Assembly: GCA_003864495.1 (NCBI GenBank)
Contig: PEDN01001354.1
Span: forward strand, 930,001-994,000
Source of the DNA: Nemopilema nomurai
Taxonomy: Eukaryota > Cnidaria > Scyphozoa > Rhizostomeae > Rhizostomatidae
Direction of reading: 5' to 3'
Length of the DNA: 64,000 nucleotides
Below are positions 1 to 12,600 of this stretch, in pieces. The notes under the pieces are model-generated. The model had not been told where the DNA came from, did no database searches, and saw only the letters and a list, made by a program, of their open reading frames with translations. The position numbers and the translations under genes were made by a program. The first letter of the stretch is position 1; each line of letters begins with the position of its first letter.

Positions 1-2
1 TT

Positions 3-1182
3 CATGGCGATGAAATTGCGAAGATAGTGTCGCATTTGCGCGGCGTCGAGTCGATGATAGACTCGGTAATCGATGTCGAGAAGAGGAACCGCAGGTCACG
101 TGAGTTGTGGCTCGCAGTCCAGTCCCTGGGGTCTGTTTTGAGAGAAGAGGTGCACAGAGGAAGAACGAAGGACCTCATGCCAGAAATATCCGCCATCGCT
201 AGACTCTCAGGTTTGTTGTTGGGTGTTTTATATTCTGATCAGTGCTTTTTCCTCAGAGTACTCACCAAGCTTAAAGCAAACGAAAGAGAAACATGAATAT
301 GTAATGCAGATTAAAGTGCTTGTGTATGTTTATATTAATCAGATTTTAAGGTTTTGAACGACGGCATCTAGGACCCTTAATTTCTCCCTTTATTAGTATT
401 TACCTATCCTTTTGAAAATTTCATATTAGCGAGAGACGCTGACTCCAGTTTGTAATGAATAGCCCCCCCCCCCCCTTTCCTTCCCTTGGTGCTCCTGATT
501 ATATGAAGAGCCATCACACAGTGCTCTCTGTTTCCGCTAGCTTCCATTTTGTATATCTGCTTATTACACTGGCTGATAAATACTATCAATTGCCATAACT
601 CCACGCTATAACCCTAAGAACGAAAGCCAAGCTATCTCATGTCATCAAACCCTGATTTGTGTTTCATAATTCAACGAATTTTTTGGTTGCATCTTTCCAA
701 CTTTCACAAACCTTTTTATTACAGAAAACAACGAATCAGTGCAGTTCGTTCTTGGAACTATACCGGAAATTGCCGTTGTTGACGGTGTTTGCACTGAAGA
801 TGGACTCAGAAGCCGTTTTGCTGACGTCAAGCGTGTTTGCAAACGCGTGGCCATGGTTGGTGAGAATGTTTCCCTGTGGACATACCTGCTTTCGACCGTA
901 CGATCATTTCTCGTGTTCGAGACGCAGGCCAAACGGGACACTTCGAACGACGTGGATCCAGAGGCTATAACCCCGTACGAAGTGTTAGCTAAAGCACAGA
1001 ACTGTATCGATAACGGAGACTTGGAACTTGCTGTGAAATTTATGAGCTTATTAAAAGGTTTGCCCAGGAAGCTGGCCTCGGATTGGCTACGAGAATCAAG
1101 GGCCTATTTAGAAACGAAACAAGCGTCTGACTTTCTTTTAGCCTATGTAGCATCAGAAAATGAAGATGATTTTAAAGAATGA
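3..1182 (+). CDS. IMMT: MIC60/mitofilin, C-terminal part (5' end outside window)
   Basis: MIC60 is the inner-membrane organiser of the MICOS complex, which shapes mitochondrial crista junctions. Two exons are visible: 3-210 (open to the window edge, donor GT at 211) and 725-1182 (acceptor AG at 723-724), joining in phase 1. The product ends at TGA 1180-1182. The first exon has the family pattern around RELWLAVQSLGSVLREE. The second holds the mitofilin signature domain: a segment like VKRVCKRVAMVGE, then NGDLELAVKFMSLLKG and a tail with LETKQ. In human MIC60 the matching strings are VQKLARRVAMIDE, HGDLELAAKFVNQLKG and LETKQ (family knowledge). The N-terminal presequence, membrane segment and most of the coiled coil lie upstream of the window. 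Only about 220 residues are seen, but family assignment is firm. Confidence 0.92.
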
Positions 1183-1292
1183 TGAATTTATGCTAGATTA
1201 AAGTTGTTAATGAAAGGTATTGTTGCATGTGGGAGTAAAACGTTGTGCAGTATTAATTTTGATGATGGCTGCAATCCCAAATATTTGCCTGC

Positions 1293-1298
1293 AATAAA
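1293..1298 (+). terminator. Poly(A) signal of the MIC60 gene
   Basis: A canonical AATAAA lies 110 bases after the MIC60 stop codon, the first such hexamer downstream. The cleavage site cannot be placed from sequence alone. Confidence 0.6.
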
Positions 1299-3627
1299 AA
1301 CAAAACGTGCATTTAAAATGTTCTCGCCCAAATAGCTTTCTATGCTTTCATTTTCCTTCCTGAAATTCCCTCCATATGATTTCCCTAAAGTGATTTTTCA
1401 GATTGTTCCCAGTTTCGATAGAATTCTTTTTTAATAGACTTCTGGCAAAACAGCTATTTTAGTAATCGATATTTATAGTGATACGATTTTTGGTGTGATG
1501 TGTGATTCCTGTTGACCTAATCTATCTTTGATTTGTCTAAAAACTTTGCACAGCAATTATTCTGTCAAGCAGAACAGCTATATGACTTGTTTCAAAGACA
1601 CCTCCCGTAATTCCGTTAGGCTTGATCTCAACTAAGAATCTATAGTCCAAAACCATTCCCTGACACTTTTGCTAGACGGATTTTACCTCCTCATTGTTTC
1701 TTTCTAGTTTTTCAGAGTCTTTGTCCCATCACCTTAAGTACAATATTTCGTTTTAATGTTAGTTCTGCAGAATGAATTCTTAGTTGTGGAGTGGCACCAA
1801 AGTAGTCTAATATATCCTTGATCGTCACTATTTACTACCAATACCAACAACTCACGATCTTTTGCGCTGAAGCTATCAATAAACAATTGACTTCAAGGTA
1901 TCCTTTTTCTGGAACATTGAGTTAGGAAGAATCGTTATACCCGAGGTCTTACTTCAGTTGATTCCGCCCAAAACAACTATTTCAGTTGAGATTTTGACTA
2001 ACAGGGCATCTTTTGCTAACAATGAGAGAAAATAATGAAATATTGAGCTTTCGATTGTGATAAACTTGAGTGACAAACCTCCTTATATATATATCGTTGC
2101 ATTATGTGTTGCAAATTATAGAAAGCCTTAGAGACGGTGAAATGGTTTTTCTTAGCTCGTTTGTCAATTTGGTTTTAAATTTAGCTCTGTTTTTGGCTAA
2201 TTTGAAGAAGCTTTGTGAAAAAAATGCAATTTTTATTGCTTCTAACCCCACTGGGCATGTCGCTACGAGGTTGCCTCCAACCGAGGTTGTGGCGCGAATA
2301 CCAAAATGTTATCACGCAAGCAATCAAATGGAAGCTTCAACTTGTAGCATGGAGAAGAAAGAATCGAAGTTTACATTTTGGTAAGCTTTTTAAAAATGGT
2401 TGCTATGCCTTATTGAAGTTTACACTTGCACGTTGCTCATGAAAAACAACACAAATCGGGCCTTTAAATAACTTTGTACAATGGTGGCAGGTTTTTAGGC
2501 CCATTGACAGCTATTTGAATCAAATTATGCCAGATGTTTATCCTTCACGATAGGCCTAAAAGTAATCTTTCACAACAGTCATTTTTCAGAAGTTAGGTCC
2601 TTTATGATGTTCTAAAGGCTTGAATATATCTTTAATTCAAAATTCGTTAGCAACTCAAAGATTGGGTTACTGCGCCTTGTGTTTTCGAACGAACCTCTAT
2701 CACCAGAAAAGCATTTTTGTACAGCCTCTTTCCTGCACTTCTTTCTAAAAGCAAAGTTTTGAAAACCTACATTAAGGAGTGTTGATGATTTGAATAGCAT
2801 GGGAATATTTTTCGATAAGGGACATGTGCATCAGAGACAATGCAAAGAAAAACACCATTTGTACCTTACGCAAAAACTCTATGAAGTACCCAAATTTAAC
2901 ATCAAAATATCTAAAAAAAATTTGCACAGCAAAAAAATTAAAAATAAATTGCAGTTATCATTGTGCAACTCCTTAACATCTACGTTTCGAGAAAGGTGAC
3001 GTCAGAAGGTTGGCCCCCGAAAAATTTCATAACTTACGGAGTTTGTCTGTAGGAAACAAGCAACGATGCTCTAGAAATAAAAAAGATTAAAATCTACGCA
3101 CAAACAGATTTTTACATGCAGTGCTATTTTAAAACAACTTATCTAGCATACATCACAAAGCCATTTGTGAATCGCAATATTTACAAGAATGCGACAAAAC
3201 AAAACACCACTGAACCCCAATTTGCCAAAAACGCCTGACTATTAAAGTTGGTAAAGCGGTTCATCAGAAACACTGTCTACTAGACATTTGGTTAACTAAG
3301 ATGTGATTAGCTGCAGGTTATAACATGAAGGGATTTGGCAAGTGCGAGTCTATTAATAAAAATACTGATGTTTTTTTGCTATCGGGGTTTGTCGAGACTG
3401 TTTGAATTGTACCAGACAGCTCTGATAAGGGATTCGAGTTTCAATAAATAAACCTAGGCATTGGAATTCCGCAATCCTGGGACACATCAAAACAAGACTA
3501 ACCGACTATTTCAAAACATACAAGCAAACGACTCTCAAGCTTCAGTCAAACAGTTCAATCCCAGTAATAACACGCCCGCTTCTTAACCAAGGCATCAGTC
3601 AGTGTAGGCCCGGAACAGTCCTCCGCC
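1299..3627. other. Intergenic region between the convergent MIC60 and NuMA genes
   Basis: AT-rich sequence with only short, low-quality open frames and no recognisable domain or RNA. It should hold the 3' UTRs of both genes, since MIC60 runs rightward and NuMA leftward. I did not find an obvious AATAAA on the minus strand close to the NuMA stop, so the NuMA 3' end is not placed. Confidence 0.5.
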
Positions 3628-6600
3628 TCACAGAGCCGCCTTTGCGCCGCGGACTTTCGACGATATCGACTTTCTAATCGACTTCCGTAGGCTGCTTGTG
3701 CGCGACTTCAGCGTCGTTTTATCGGACTGGGACCTTTTGAGCGGCGTTGCGACCGATCCTTTCTGTGCAGTTTCCCCTTTGTTCTCTTTACCAATAAGCT
3801 TGCGCATGCTCTTCTCTTTATCCTTAGCAGGTAACAGCTTGACGGGCTGTCTTGCGGCGATTGACTCCTGCGAAGCATACAGTGACTCGGTACTTGCACC
3901 GTTAATCAGGTGAGACGAGCCGCGCGATCTTCTCATGCTTGCGCGCGGTTTCAGTTTTTTGTTTGGTTCGTCGAAACAGAGAGTGAATGCTACGCTTTCC
4001 CGCCTCGGGTCACTAGTTGCATCAAGGTCACTTTCTTCCTTTATCCTAGAACCGTCGCCCCATATCATTTCTGTGCCTTGCTGTATCATCGAGCGAGTAG
4101 AAATGTTCGAATCTGATTTGACATGCCGCGTTGAATTATCCTTTGCGGCTGCGCTTGAAGGCTTTTCTTTCGACAAGTGTTTAACCACGTTTCTGTTTGG
4201 TGGCCTCATCTTCTTGTTTGGCTCATCAAAAGCAAGGGTAAATGCGACACTTTCGCGCCTTGGGTCGCTGGTAACATCATGCAAACTCTCCTCTTTGATC
4301 CTTGAAACATCACCCCAGAATGCATCCGGGCCTTGCCTCGCAGTTGAGCGACTTGATATGTTTGAATCGGATTTTATATGCCTCGTTGTCGAGTTTGCAA
4401 AACTTGCCGTTTCCAGCCGCTTCTGTTTCGCCTGTTGGCCAGCCCCGTTTTCGTTCGAAAACCTCTTTCTCGAGCTGTTCAACTCCGTCAAGGTGGAGTC
4501 ATTCAGGCCATTTCGAACAGTGGCTTCATACTCAGCATCTTTGGCTTTGCTGATATCCTTGGCTTCGATGACTTCTAGTGGGTATGATGACTTCAAATGC
4601 GGCAGGCAAAGAGTGTTCCTACGTTTCAATTCACTCATACGATCAAAGTCGCTTTCGAAATTATTTGGCATGGCTGTTTGTCCAAAAGCACTCATTAAGC
4701 ACTTGTCTTCCAAAATGTCTGGTTCGTCTTCCATTTGGCAGGCTGGCATCTGGGGCACGGGAATACAGAGGGTTGTGCGCCTCTCCGGAGGAGTCCTCCC
4801 TGCCATGTAAAGCAGACTCTTGCGTCGTGGGTTGCCAAAAGAAACTCCGCTCTGTCGCCGCAGACTACGCGTGCGCGAAAACGTGCTTCGGATGCTGTCA
4901 ATGCTCTCTAGGGATGTAATCGATCCTCCAAACTGCTCTTCCTCGTCCATGTCAAGAGAACGTACGCTGGGCGATCTCTTAAGCGTGAGGTCATCGCAAA
5001 TGAGAGTCGACTGATCCTCGAGGCCTACAGTCGAATCATTGCCAATCGAGTCGAAGTCACATGGCAGCATCGTCTGTCTTCGTCGCGATCGGGCAGACTT
5101 GACTCGTTCCCCAGCCGTCTCTTCTTCTGCCATGCTGCCAACCTTCTTCTTCAATTCTGCCTCTGTTGTCTGCAACTTGGATTTTGTGAGCTCCAGCTCG
5201 CTCTCCATTGCTTTGATCTTTGACTGAAATTCCTAGAGGCGAAAAATATATATTAAAATTGTCATCTTTCGCTTGTCATAAAAATATTAAAAATTGAAGA
5301 ATCACAACCTTTAATTGAAGAAATAAGAAATTTAGTTTGTGTTTCTAAGATCGAAGCATAAGATGACAAATAAGCTCAATTTTTACATCAGGGATTAACA
5401 TCGCTTTGATAACATGCTTCATTCATTCAAAAGTGTTGCAATCACATATTCAAATGTTGAATATCTAATACTGAATTGAAACGCAACACGGCTTGAAGGG
5501 CAAAAGGTTACAGCTAGTTGTATTCCGGTAAAGCATAACAGTTCTTATCGCAATAACATAGAATTGCATTCATAGACATGTCCACGGTCCACGGTATTCA
5601 AGTACGTAAAAGAGATAATTTTGAGATTATTTAATCGCATTTCAAGGGACCAAAAGGCCAACATGGCAGAATTCTTCATGGCCTCCATGATATATGCTTT
5701 GCTCTCATGGCTGTAATTACTCACTGCTGTTAAAATATAATTACCTGTAGCTGCTCATTCTTCACCTTGACTTCCTTGCTAGCACATTCTGCTAATGTCT
5801 GAATATCTTCTTTCTCCTTCGCAAAAGCAGCTTCCTTCCTCAAAACCTTTTCCTTCATCTTCTCCTTGAGTGCATCTATGCTCTTCTCCATGGCGTAGTT
5901 TGCTTTCTCTGCTTCTACCAATCGCAACTGATAGTCAATCTTCTCAGCCTCTATCTGGTTTCGCTCACGTGCAGTTCCTTCTAGCTTCTGTTGCAGATCG
6001 CTCACAGCTTGCCGGGACTCTGTCTCTATTGTCGCAATGCGGTTTTCTGCAAAACAAGGAAGACATTATAGCACGAGGAACATGATTATCACAAATGTAG
6101 AAACATGGCATGAATCTGTTGTACATAGGAAAGAGAAAACCGTAATATATGTTTGGTTCAGGGAAATATTTGAGAAACTTCAGGGAGTTATTTCAAAATA
6201 AAATGTAAATGGAGACCACGATTGGCAACTTTCGTTTGAACGCAGCATCCATTAAATCGAAGTATGATTCTGAGGCAGTATTTATACCCACACAGGACTA
6301 ATATTGTGGGCCTTGACTGCAGAAAAGAACGCTGAATATGGTCAATGTCTTCGTATTAAACTTACCACAAGTTGTAACGTCTTCCTTATACTTTGTGATT
6401 GCAAGCTGATACTCCTCTTCTCTCGCATCAACCATGGTTTTTAACTCTTTCTTTGAAGTCTGATCTGTATCGTACTGTGTTTGTATGCTGTTGATCTTCT
6501 CGTCTAATTCCAGGATCCTCTCCTCCTTTTCTTTGGCTTCTTGTGCTTTGAGCTCACATTGAGCAGTGAGATCTTTGCATTTCTTGGCTAGATCTTGAGC

Positions 6601-9600
6601 CTCTTCTTGCAATGATGTCGTTTCACGGCCTGCAGTTTCCAATCTAGACAGAAACTCCTCTCTTTCTTTTGCATGCTCAGCAACCTTTGCATTAAGTTCA
6701 CACTGTAAATCTTTCATCAAGTTGTCTCTTTTGGTCTTCTCCTCAAGGCTCTTTGTGCATAACTCTTCGCTATGTTCTCGCGCAAATTGCAGCTCCTCTT
6801 GGAACTGCTGAACCTCCTCATGGTGGCACCTCAAGACTTTTTCTTTCTCTGCTGTGACTTGCTCAGCGCGTCGTCTTTCCCCGTCCAGCTCTGCAGAAAC
6901 AGTTTCCAAACCATTTCGGAGATCAGAAGCTTCTCTTTCAAGCCGCTCTATCTGTCCTTCAAAGTTCTGTTTCTCAGACTGAAACCTGAGAATAATTTCT
7001 TTCTTCTCATGCTCATGACTATCGCATACCTTCTGGTGTTCTTTTGCTAAATGATCAGATTTCTCCTTCTCTGCTTCAAGCAGTGCTTTGGTTCCTGACA
7101 AACTTTCCTCAGCAGCTTCACGAGCTTTTTCAGAGCAACGAAGCTTCTCCTCCACAGCTTTTCTGTCACTTTCTCGCCTCGTTTCAATCTTAGAAATTTC
7201 AGCATTCTTCTCTGATATGACGTCATTCACCCTCAAACTCAAAGCAGAACTGTTTTCCTTTTCAACACTGAGCAGATCAGTTGTAACTTGAAGCTCGCTT
7301 TTAACCTGCTTCAGTTCACCTTTCACAGCATCAAAATCATTTACAATCTTATTCTTCTCTGCCTCATGCTTAGCGATTAGACATTTCACTTCCTCTCCAC
7401 TGTTTTCTACCAGCATGTTCATTTTGGCTTTCATGTCTTCAACATGAAGGATCTCCTCTTTGACTTTGTCCTCTACAGCGCTGCTTTTCCAGTCATGGAT
7501 TTCAATTCAACTTCTAACTGGCTTTTTGCCACTTCAAAGCTCCTTGTCACATTTCTGCACATCAAGTTGCCGAATGATCTCTTCTTCTTTTTGACTAATG
7601 ATAAGATTCAACTCTTTTTCAAGTTCTATCTTTGCACTTTTTTCCAACTCTAATTGATTGGTAGCATCAACAACTTTCTGCATCTCAATATCCATATCGC
7701 AAATTAACTTTCTGTTTCTTTCAAGCAATTCATCCTTCTCACATCCTGCTTTTTCAACTATCTCCTTCAATTTTTCATCATTTTCTTTTGTGATATTTAC
7801 AATGGTAAATTCTAACTCTTTCACCTTTGCTTCATTAACTTCTTTTTCTTCATTTAAGGTCGATGTTAATACACCGATCTCTCGCTTCAGAGACTCCCGT
7901 TCATTGCAGAAATCATCTCGCTCTTTGTCTAAAGCTTCAGCTAATGATTTGACCCTCCCTTCATTCTCCATGTTTTGCTTTTCAAATTCCAACTTCACTC
8001 TAGCTGCATAATTCTTCTCTTCATCAAGACAACGTTGTAGCTCTTCCAACTTCACTCAAACACTTTCACACTCTCCTTCTCAGTTCTTATTTGATCTTCA
8101 AGCGTTTTCCTCTCCGTTGCAAAGTTTTCAGCCAATTCTTTGGCATCCTGTTTCATCTTTAGAGAAATTTCGTCTATTTCTCTCTTGAGTGAGGCACAAT
8201 TTTCGTCCTTCGTTTCAACTTCTCCGCAAGCAGATTTCAGGCTTCTTCTTGAATCCTCTAACGCGTCCCTTAGTTTTCTGCACTCCTTTCTTAAATCATC
8301 CTTTTCAATGTTACTTGAACCTTGAAGGCTTTCAATTTCCACTTGTCTTTGTGAAATTTTCAACGTAAATTCCTTGACAATACCTGCATGTTCCACTTCT
8401 TTAGCCTCGATAACTCTTTTCACCTCATCTAACTGCTGCTTTAGCTCCATTTCCATTGACGATCTGTCCTTTTTCACTTCTGTGATTTCCTCTTCTAAGC
8501 TGCTAATAGCACAACTCATCTCCTTTTCCACTCGCCCCGATCTAATTTTCTCCTCCTCCAAAACCCTACCCACATCAGTCAGTTGTTGAACCAGGCCATC
8601 TCTCTCAACCTTAACTGAATCCAGCTCACTACAGACAGTGTTAACCTTCTCTTCACATTCTACTATGAGCGCTTCCATCACCTCTTTCATCTCGACAGCT
8701 CCCTTCCTTTGTACTTCCAACTCTTCATTTCTCTTTTCTTCAAAACGCAACATCTCTGCTTTGCCATCAGCAACAGTTCTTTCAATAACGCTTGATAGCT
8801 CTGACTTCTCTCCAGCCAACTTTGACACTTCCGCTGTTCTTTCTTGCAACACTTCAAAGGCGCCTGAAAGTTCTTCCTTCAGTTCTCTATTTGATTCTTC
8901 CACCTTGGCCATCTCTTCTTTAAGATCTTCGATTTCCTGTTTATGCTTTGACACTTCCGCTGTTCTTTCTTGCAACACTTCAAAGGCGCCTGAATGTTCT
9001 TCCTTCAGTTCTCTATTTGACTCTTCCACCTTGGCCATCACATCTTTAAGATCTTCAATTTCCTGTTTATGCTTTGACAAATCTGCTGTTCTTTCTTGCA
9101 ACACTTCAAAGGCTCCTGAAACTTCTTCCTTCAGTTCTTTGTTGGATTCTTCCACCTTGGCCATCACATCTTTAAGATTTTCAATTTCCTGTTTATGCTT
9201 TGACACTTCCGCTGTTCTTTCTTGCAACACTTCAAAGGCTCCTGAAACTTCTTCCTTCAGTTCTTTGTTGGATTCTTCCACCTTGGCCATCTCTTCTTTA
9301 AGATCTTCAATTTCCTGTTTATGCTTTGACACTTCCGCTGTTCTTTCTTGCAACACTTCAAAGGCTCCTGAAACTTCTTCCTTCAGTTCTTTGTTGGATT
9401 CTTCCACCTTGGCCATCTCTTCTTTAAGATCTTCAATTTCCTGTTTATGCTTTGACACTTCCGCTGTTCTTTCTTGCAACACTTCAAAGGCTCCTGAAAC
9501 TTCTTCCTTCAGTTCTCTGTTTGATTCTTCCACCTTGGCCATCACATCTTTAAGATCTTCGATTTCCTGTTTATGCTTTGACACTTCCGCTGTTCTTTCT

Positions 9601-12600
9601 TGCAACACTTCAAAGGCGCCTGAAAGTTCTTCCTTCAGTTCTTTGTTGGATTCTTCCACCTTGGCCATCACATCTTTAAGATCTTCAATTTCCTGTTTAT
9701 GCTTTGACAAATCTGCTGCTGAACTTTCCACCAGTTTTTCGTGTTCGACATTGACTGTCTCCAATTCTTTCTTCACGACATCCACCTGTGTGATAAGTGA
9801 TACCTTCTCCTCTCGAATAGCCTCAAGATCATTAGCCAGGATTGCAATCTTTTCATTTAACTGTGACTGAAGGGCATCTGAACTTCTTTCCAGTTCATAA
9901 AACTCGGTATTTCTGACATCGAAATCTGTTCTCATCACTTCTGCCTCTCTGATTAATTCAGCCTTTTCGGTTTTTAGAGAATCGACCATTTTCTCAAACT
10001 TCTCAACACATAGTCGCGACTCAGCGGCAGCCATCTTGATCTGCTCCTCCAAAGTGTCGTTCTGAGACCTGAGATCGAGTGCCTTCTCCAATTCAGTCTG
10101 ATGCTTTAGGGTCAAACAATCAATTTCCACATTGCAAGCGTTAATGGTAGCTCTCGATTCCTTAACCTTCTTCTCAAGATCGGTGACCAATGCAGATCTC
10201 TCTTCGCAGATAAGCTGACTTTTCTCTAATTGACATTCGAATTCTTGAAGCTCAGCCTTCGTTTGTTCCAAATTTTCTTGCAGTCCCAAGTTCGCTGCTT
10301 CCGTTTGGCTTTTCTCCTCCTGTGTCCGTTTACACTCGTTTTCAAGCAACGCTCTCTCCTTCGCAGCTTCACCAATTCTTTTGTCCATTTCATTTCTTAC
10401 TGAAGAGATGGCACGCTCTCTTTCCTCCACCAGGGCAGAGATTCGCGCCAGAAATATTTCATCGTCAGCTTTCTTTGACTTGAGCAAATGACTGTGTGCT
10501 TCTTGGGCTTTTGCTAATGCAGCTTCTTTCTCCGAAATGCCTCGTTCCAAGATGCTAAAAAGACGACCAACATCTATTCATAGCAAGGAAGTGTTAATTA
10601 TCATTTCATAAATAATAATAATATTTCTTAGTAGCTTGAAGTGGGTTGCCGTGGTTTGAGAATTTCCGAAACTTCAGAAACGTTTTTAGACTCTTGTATA
10701 ATCGTTGACAGCCAATACCTTTATACAGGAAAATCAATGGAAAGCAAAATAAACTCTCTGAAAAATTCTTTACAATTCCCATTAGCTGCTTTAAAAAACA
10801 GGTAGGAAGATAAGCATTATCTTCATTTCAGATATCCGAGTCAGTTCTCTGATGATAATTGTCAGCGACTCAAACGCAGAAAAGTTTGTATTTTGCAGCC
10901 GAGCTATTGCAAGTTGCCTTCATACCTTATTTTCTTTTGGAAATCTTCATTCAATTTGTAGCAGTCTACTTCGTGCTGTTCTTCCATTCTCTCCAGCTTC
11001 TTCGCGAATTCGCAGCTCTGTTCTTTACAAAGCCTCTCAAGCTCATCCTTGGCTGCTTTCATGTTTGTTACTTCGAGTTGTGTGCTCTGCAACTTTATCT
11101 GTTCATCGTGAAGTAGCCTGCCAACAGAATAAAGATAATGTCAGAGGAACTAAAACAACGAGAATAATGAGTAACAAAAAGCAGCGAGTCTGTTAATCGA
11201 GATGCGTTGTACTGCGAAGAGGATCTTGAAGTTGTGACTGGCATTGGGAAGTACAGTTTTGAGATATTTCAGAGTACCTAGTTATTGGCTTTGTAAAGCT
11301 TAATTGCAGCAGTTTACTACAAAGTTCAAATCTAAATGCAGCCAATCAGTTCTGAAAACCTCAGTAACAAAACAATTACGTGTAGGTTGTTAAAACAGTA
11401 CAGGTAGGATGCCTATTGAGAAAATCTATATTCAAAGTAATAAAAGATTGTATATATGAAATTACTTGCATCATGTTTTATTTGTGGTTTTTAGGGAAAA
11501 TCGTGCGGTTTTTAAAAACCTCGTACAGTTTAAGCTGCTACCACCAAGCAGGCAACTACAACGCATTGTAAGAAACAGTAGGCCCACCTTGTTAGCCTGC
11601 CCTTCTCCTGTTCCGATTTGACTTGCAGCTCCTCTTTCTCCCGCTTCAAAGAATCACTTGTGTCTTTGATCATTGACATCTTCGTCTCCGCTTCGGTAAT
11701 TGCTAACTCCTGTGCCGACACTTTCTGTAGCAACTTCCCTTCCCTAAAAGAAATGCACAATGAAAAAGTGCTGTCTTCTTTCTTGGAGCAAATAAACAAA
11801 ACCTAGAAATGAAAGTCCTCTGAGCTTCTACCTTCAGATGAAATGCGGTTGCACAGCTTTCACAGCAAAGTCGTCCACAAAAATGATATCAATAATCGGT
11901 AAACTTTTAGCTCTTGAGTCAAGAAAACTCTGCAGAAGTTTAGAGGTAAGAAGCAATACCTTTCTTTGGCACCCTGCTTGCTTTCTTCAAAAGCATTTTG
12001 CAGTTCACACAAAGCCGCATCTTTTGCATCCAGTTCTTTGCCCATTGACAGGTTGACCAATTTGTTTTCGTTCAAGTCGTTCTTCAACTCTAAAATTAGC
12101 TTTCTTGCGCTTTCATGCTTTTCCTAAAGAGGATTTCACGATTATCTTAAAAGTTTCTACCAAAACAATGCAAACAATAGTTAGTATACGCAGATATTAC
12201 GATATCATCATTCTATCAAACTACTATAGAGGTAAAGAATACCTTGGAAAGATTCAATTCTTCATTAGCCTTCTTGAGGTCTTCTTCGAGTGTAACGACG
12301 TAAATCTCACTCTTCAAGCATTTCTGGTCATCACCAATCACAACTAGAAGCAAACGAAACATGGCTAAAATACGCAAAAATGAGAATTTGAAACAAGCCA
12401 GAAATCAACACAGAATGCAATCAAACAAAGTACATACTAGCAGAACTCACCGAAAGCATCTTCTTGGTTGTTTGGCTCTTCGCTGTGGCTGAACTTTTCT
12501 TTCAAAAATCCAATGTGATCCAACAACTCTTTACATTGCTGCAGAAGAGACACAGTTAAATGAGAGATTGGGCAATAAGAGAAGCCTGCAAGTCTTAAAA

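Noticed and set aside
463..476. Poly-C run in the MIC60 intron, with similar runs near 22877 and 63609
   Set aside because: Simple homopolymer or near-homopolymer tracts with no sign of function; they are also likely places for assembly error.
3935..4810. Plus-strand open frame of 291 codons
   Set aside because: Antisense to the conserved NuMA tail exon, whose minus-strand translation clearly matches the NuMA family.
8638..9870. Plus-strand open frame of 410 codons, Ser-rich and repetitive
   Set aside because: It is the antisense shadow of the NuMA 126-bp repeats; the repeated unit has no stop on the opposite strand. It has no start context or homology of its own.
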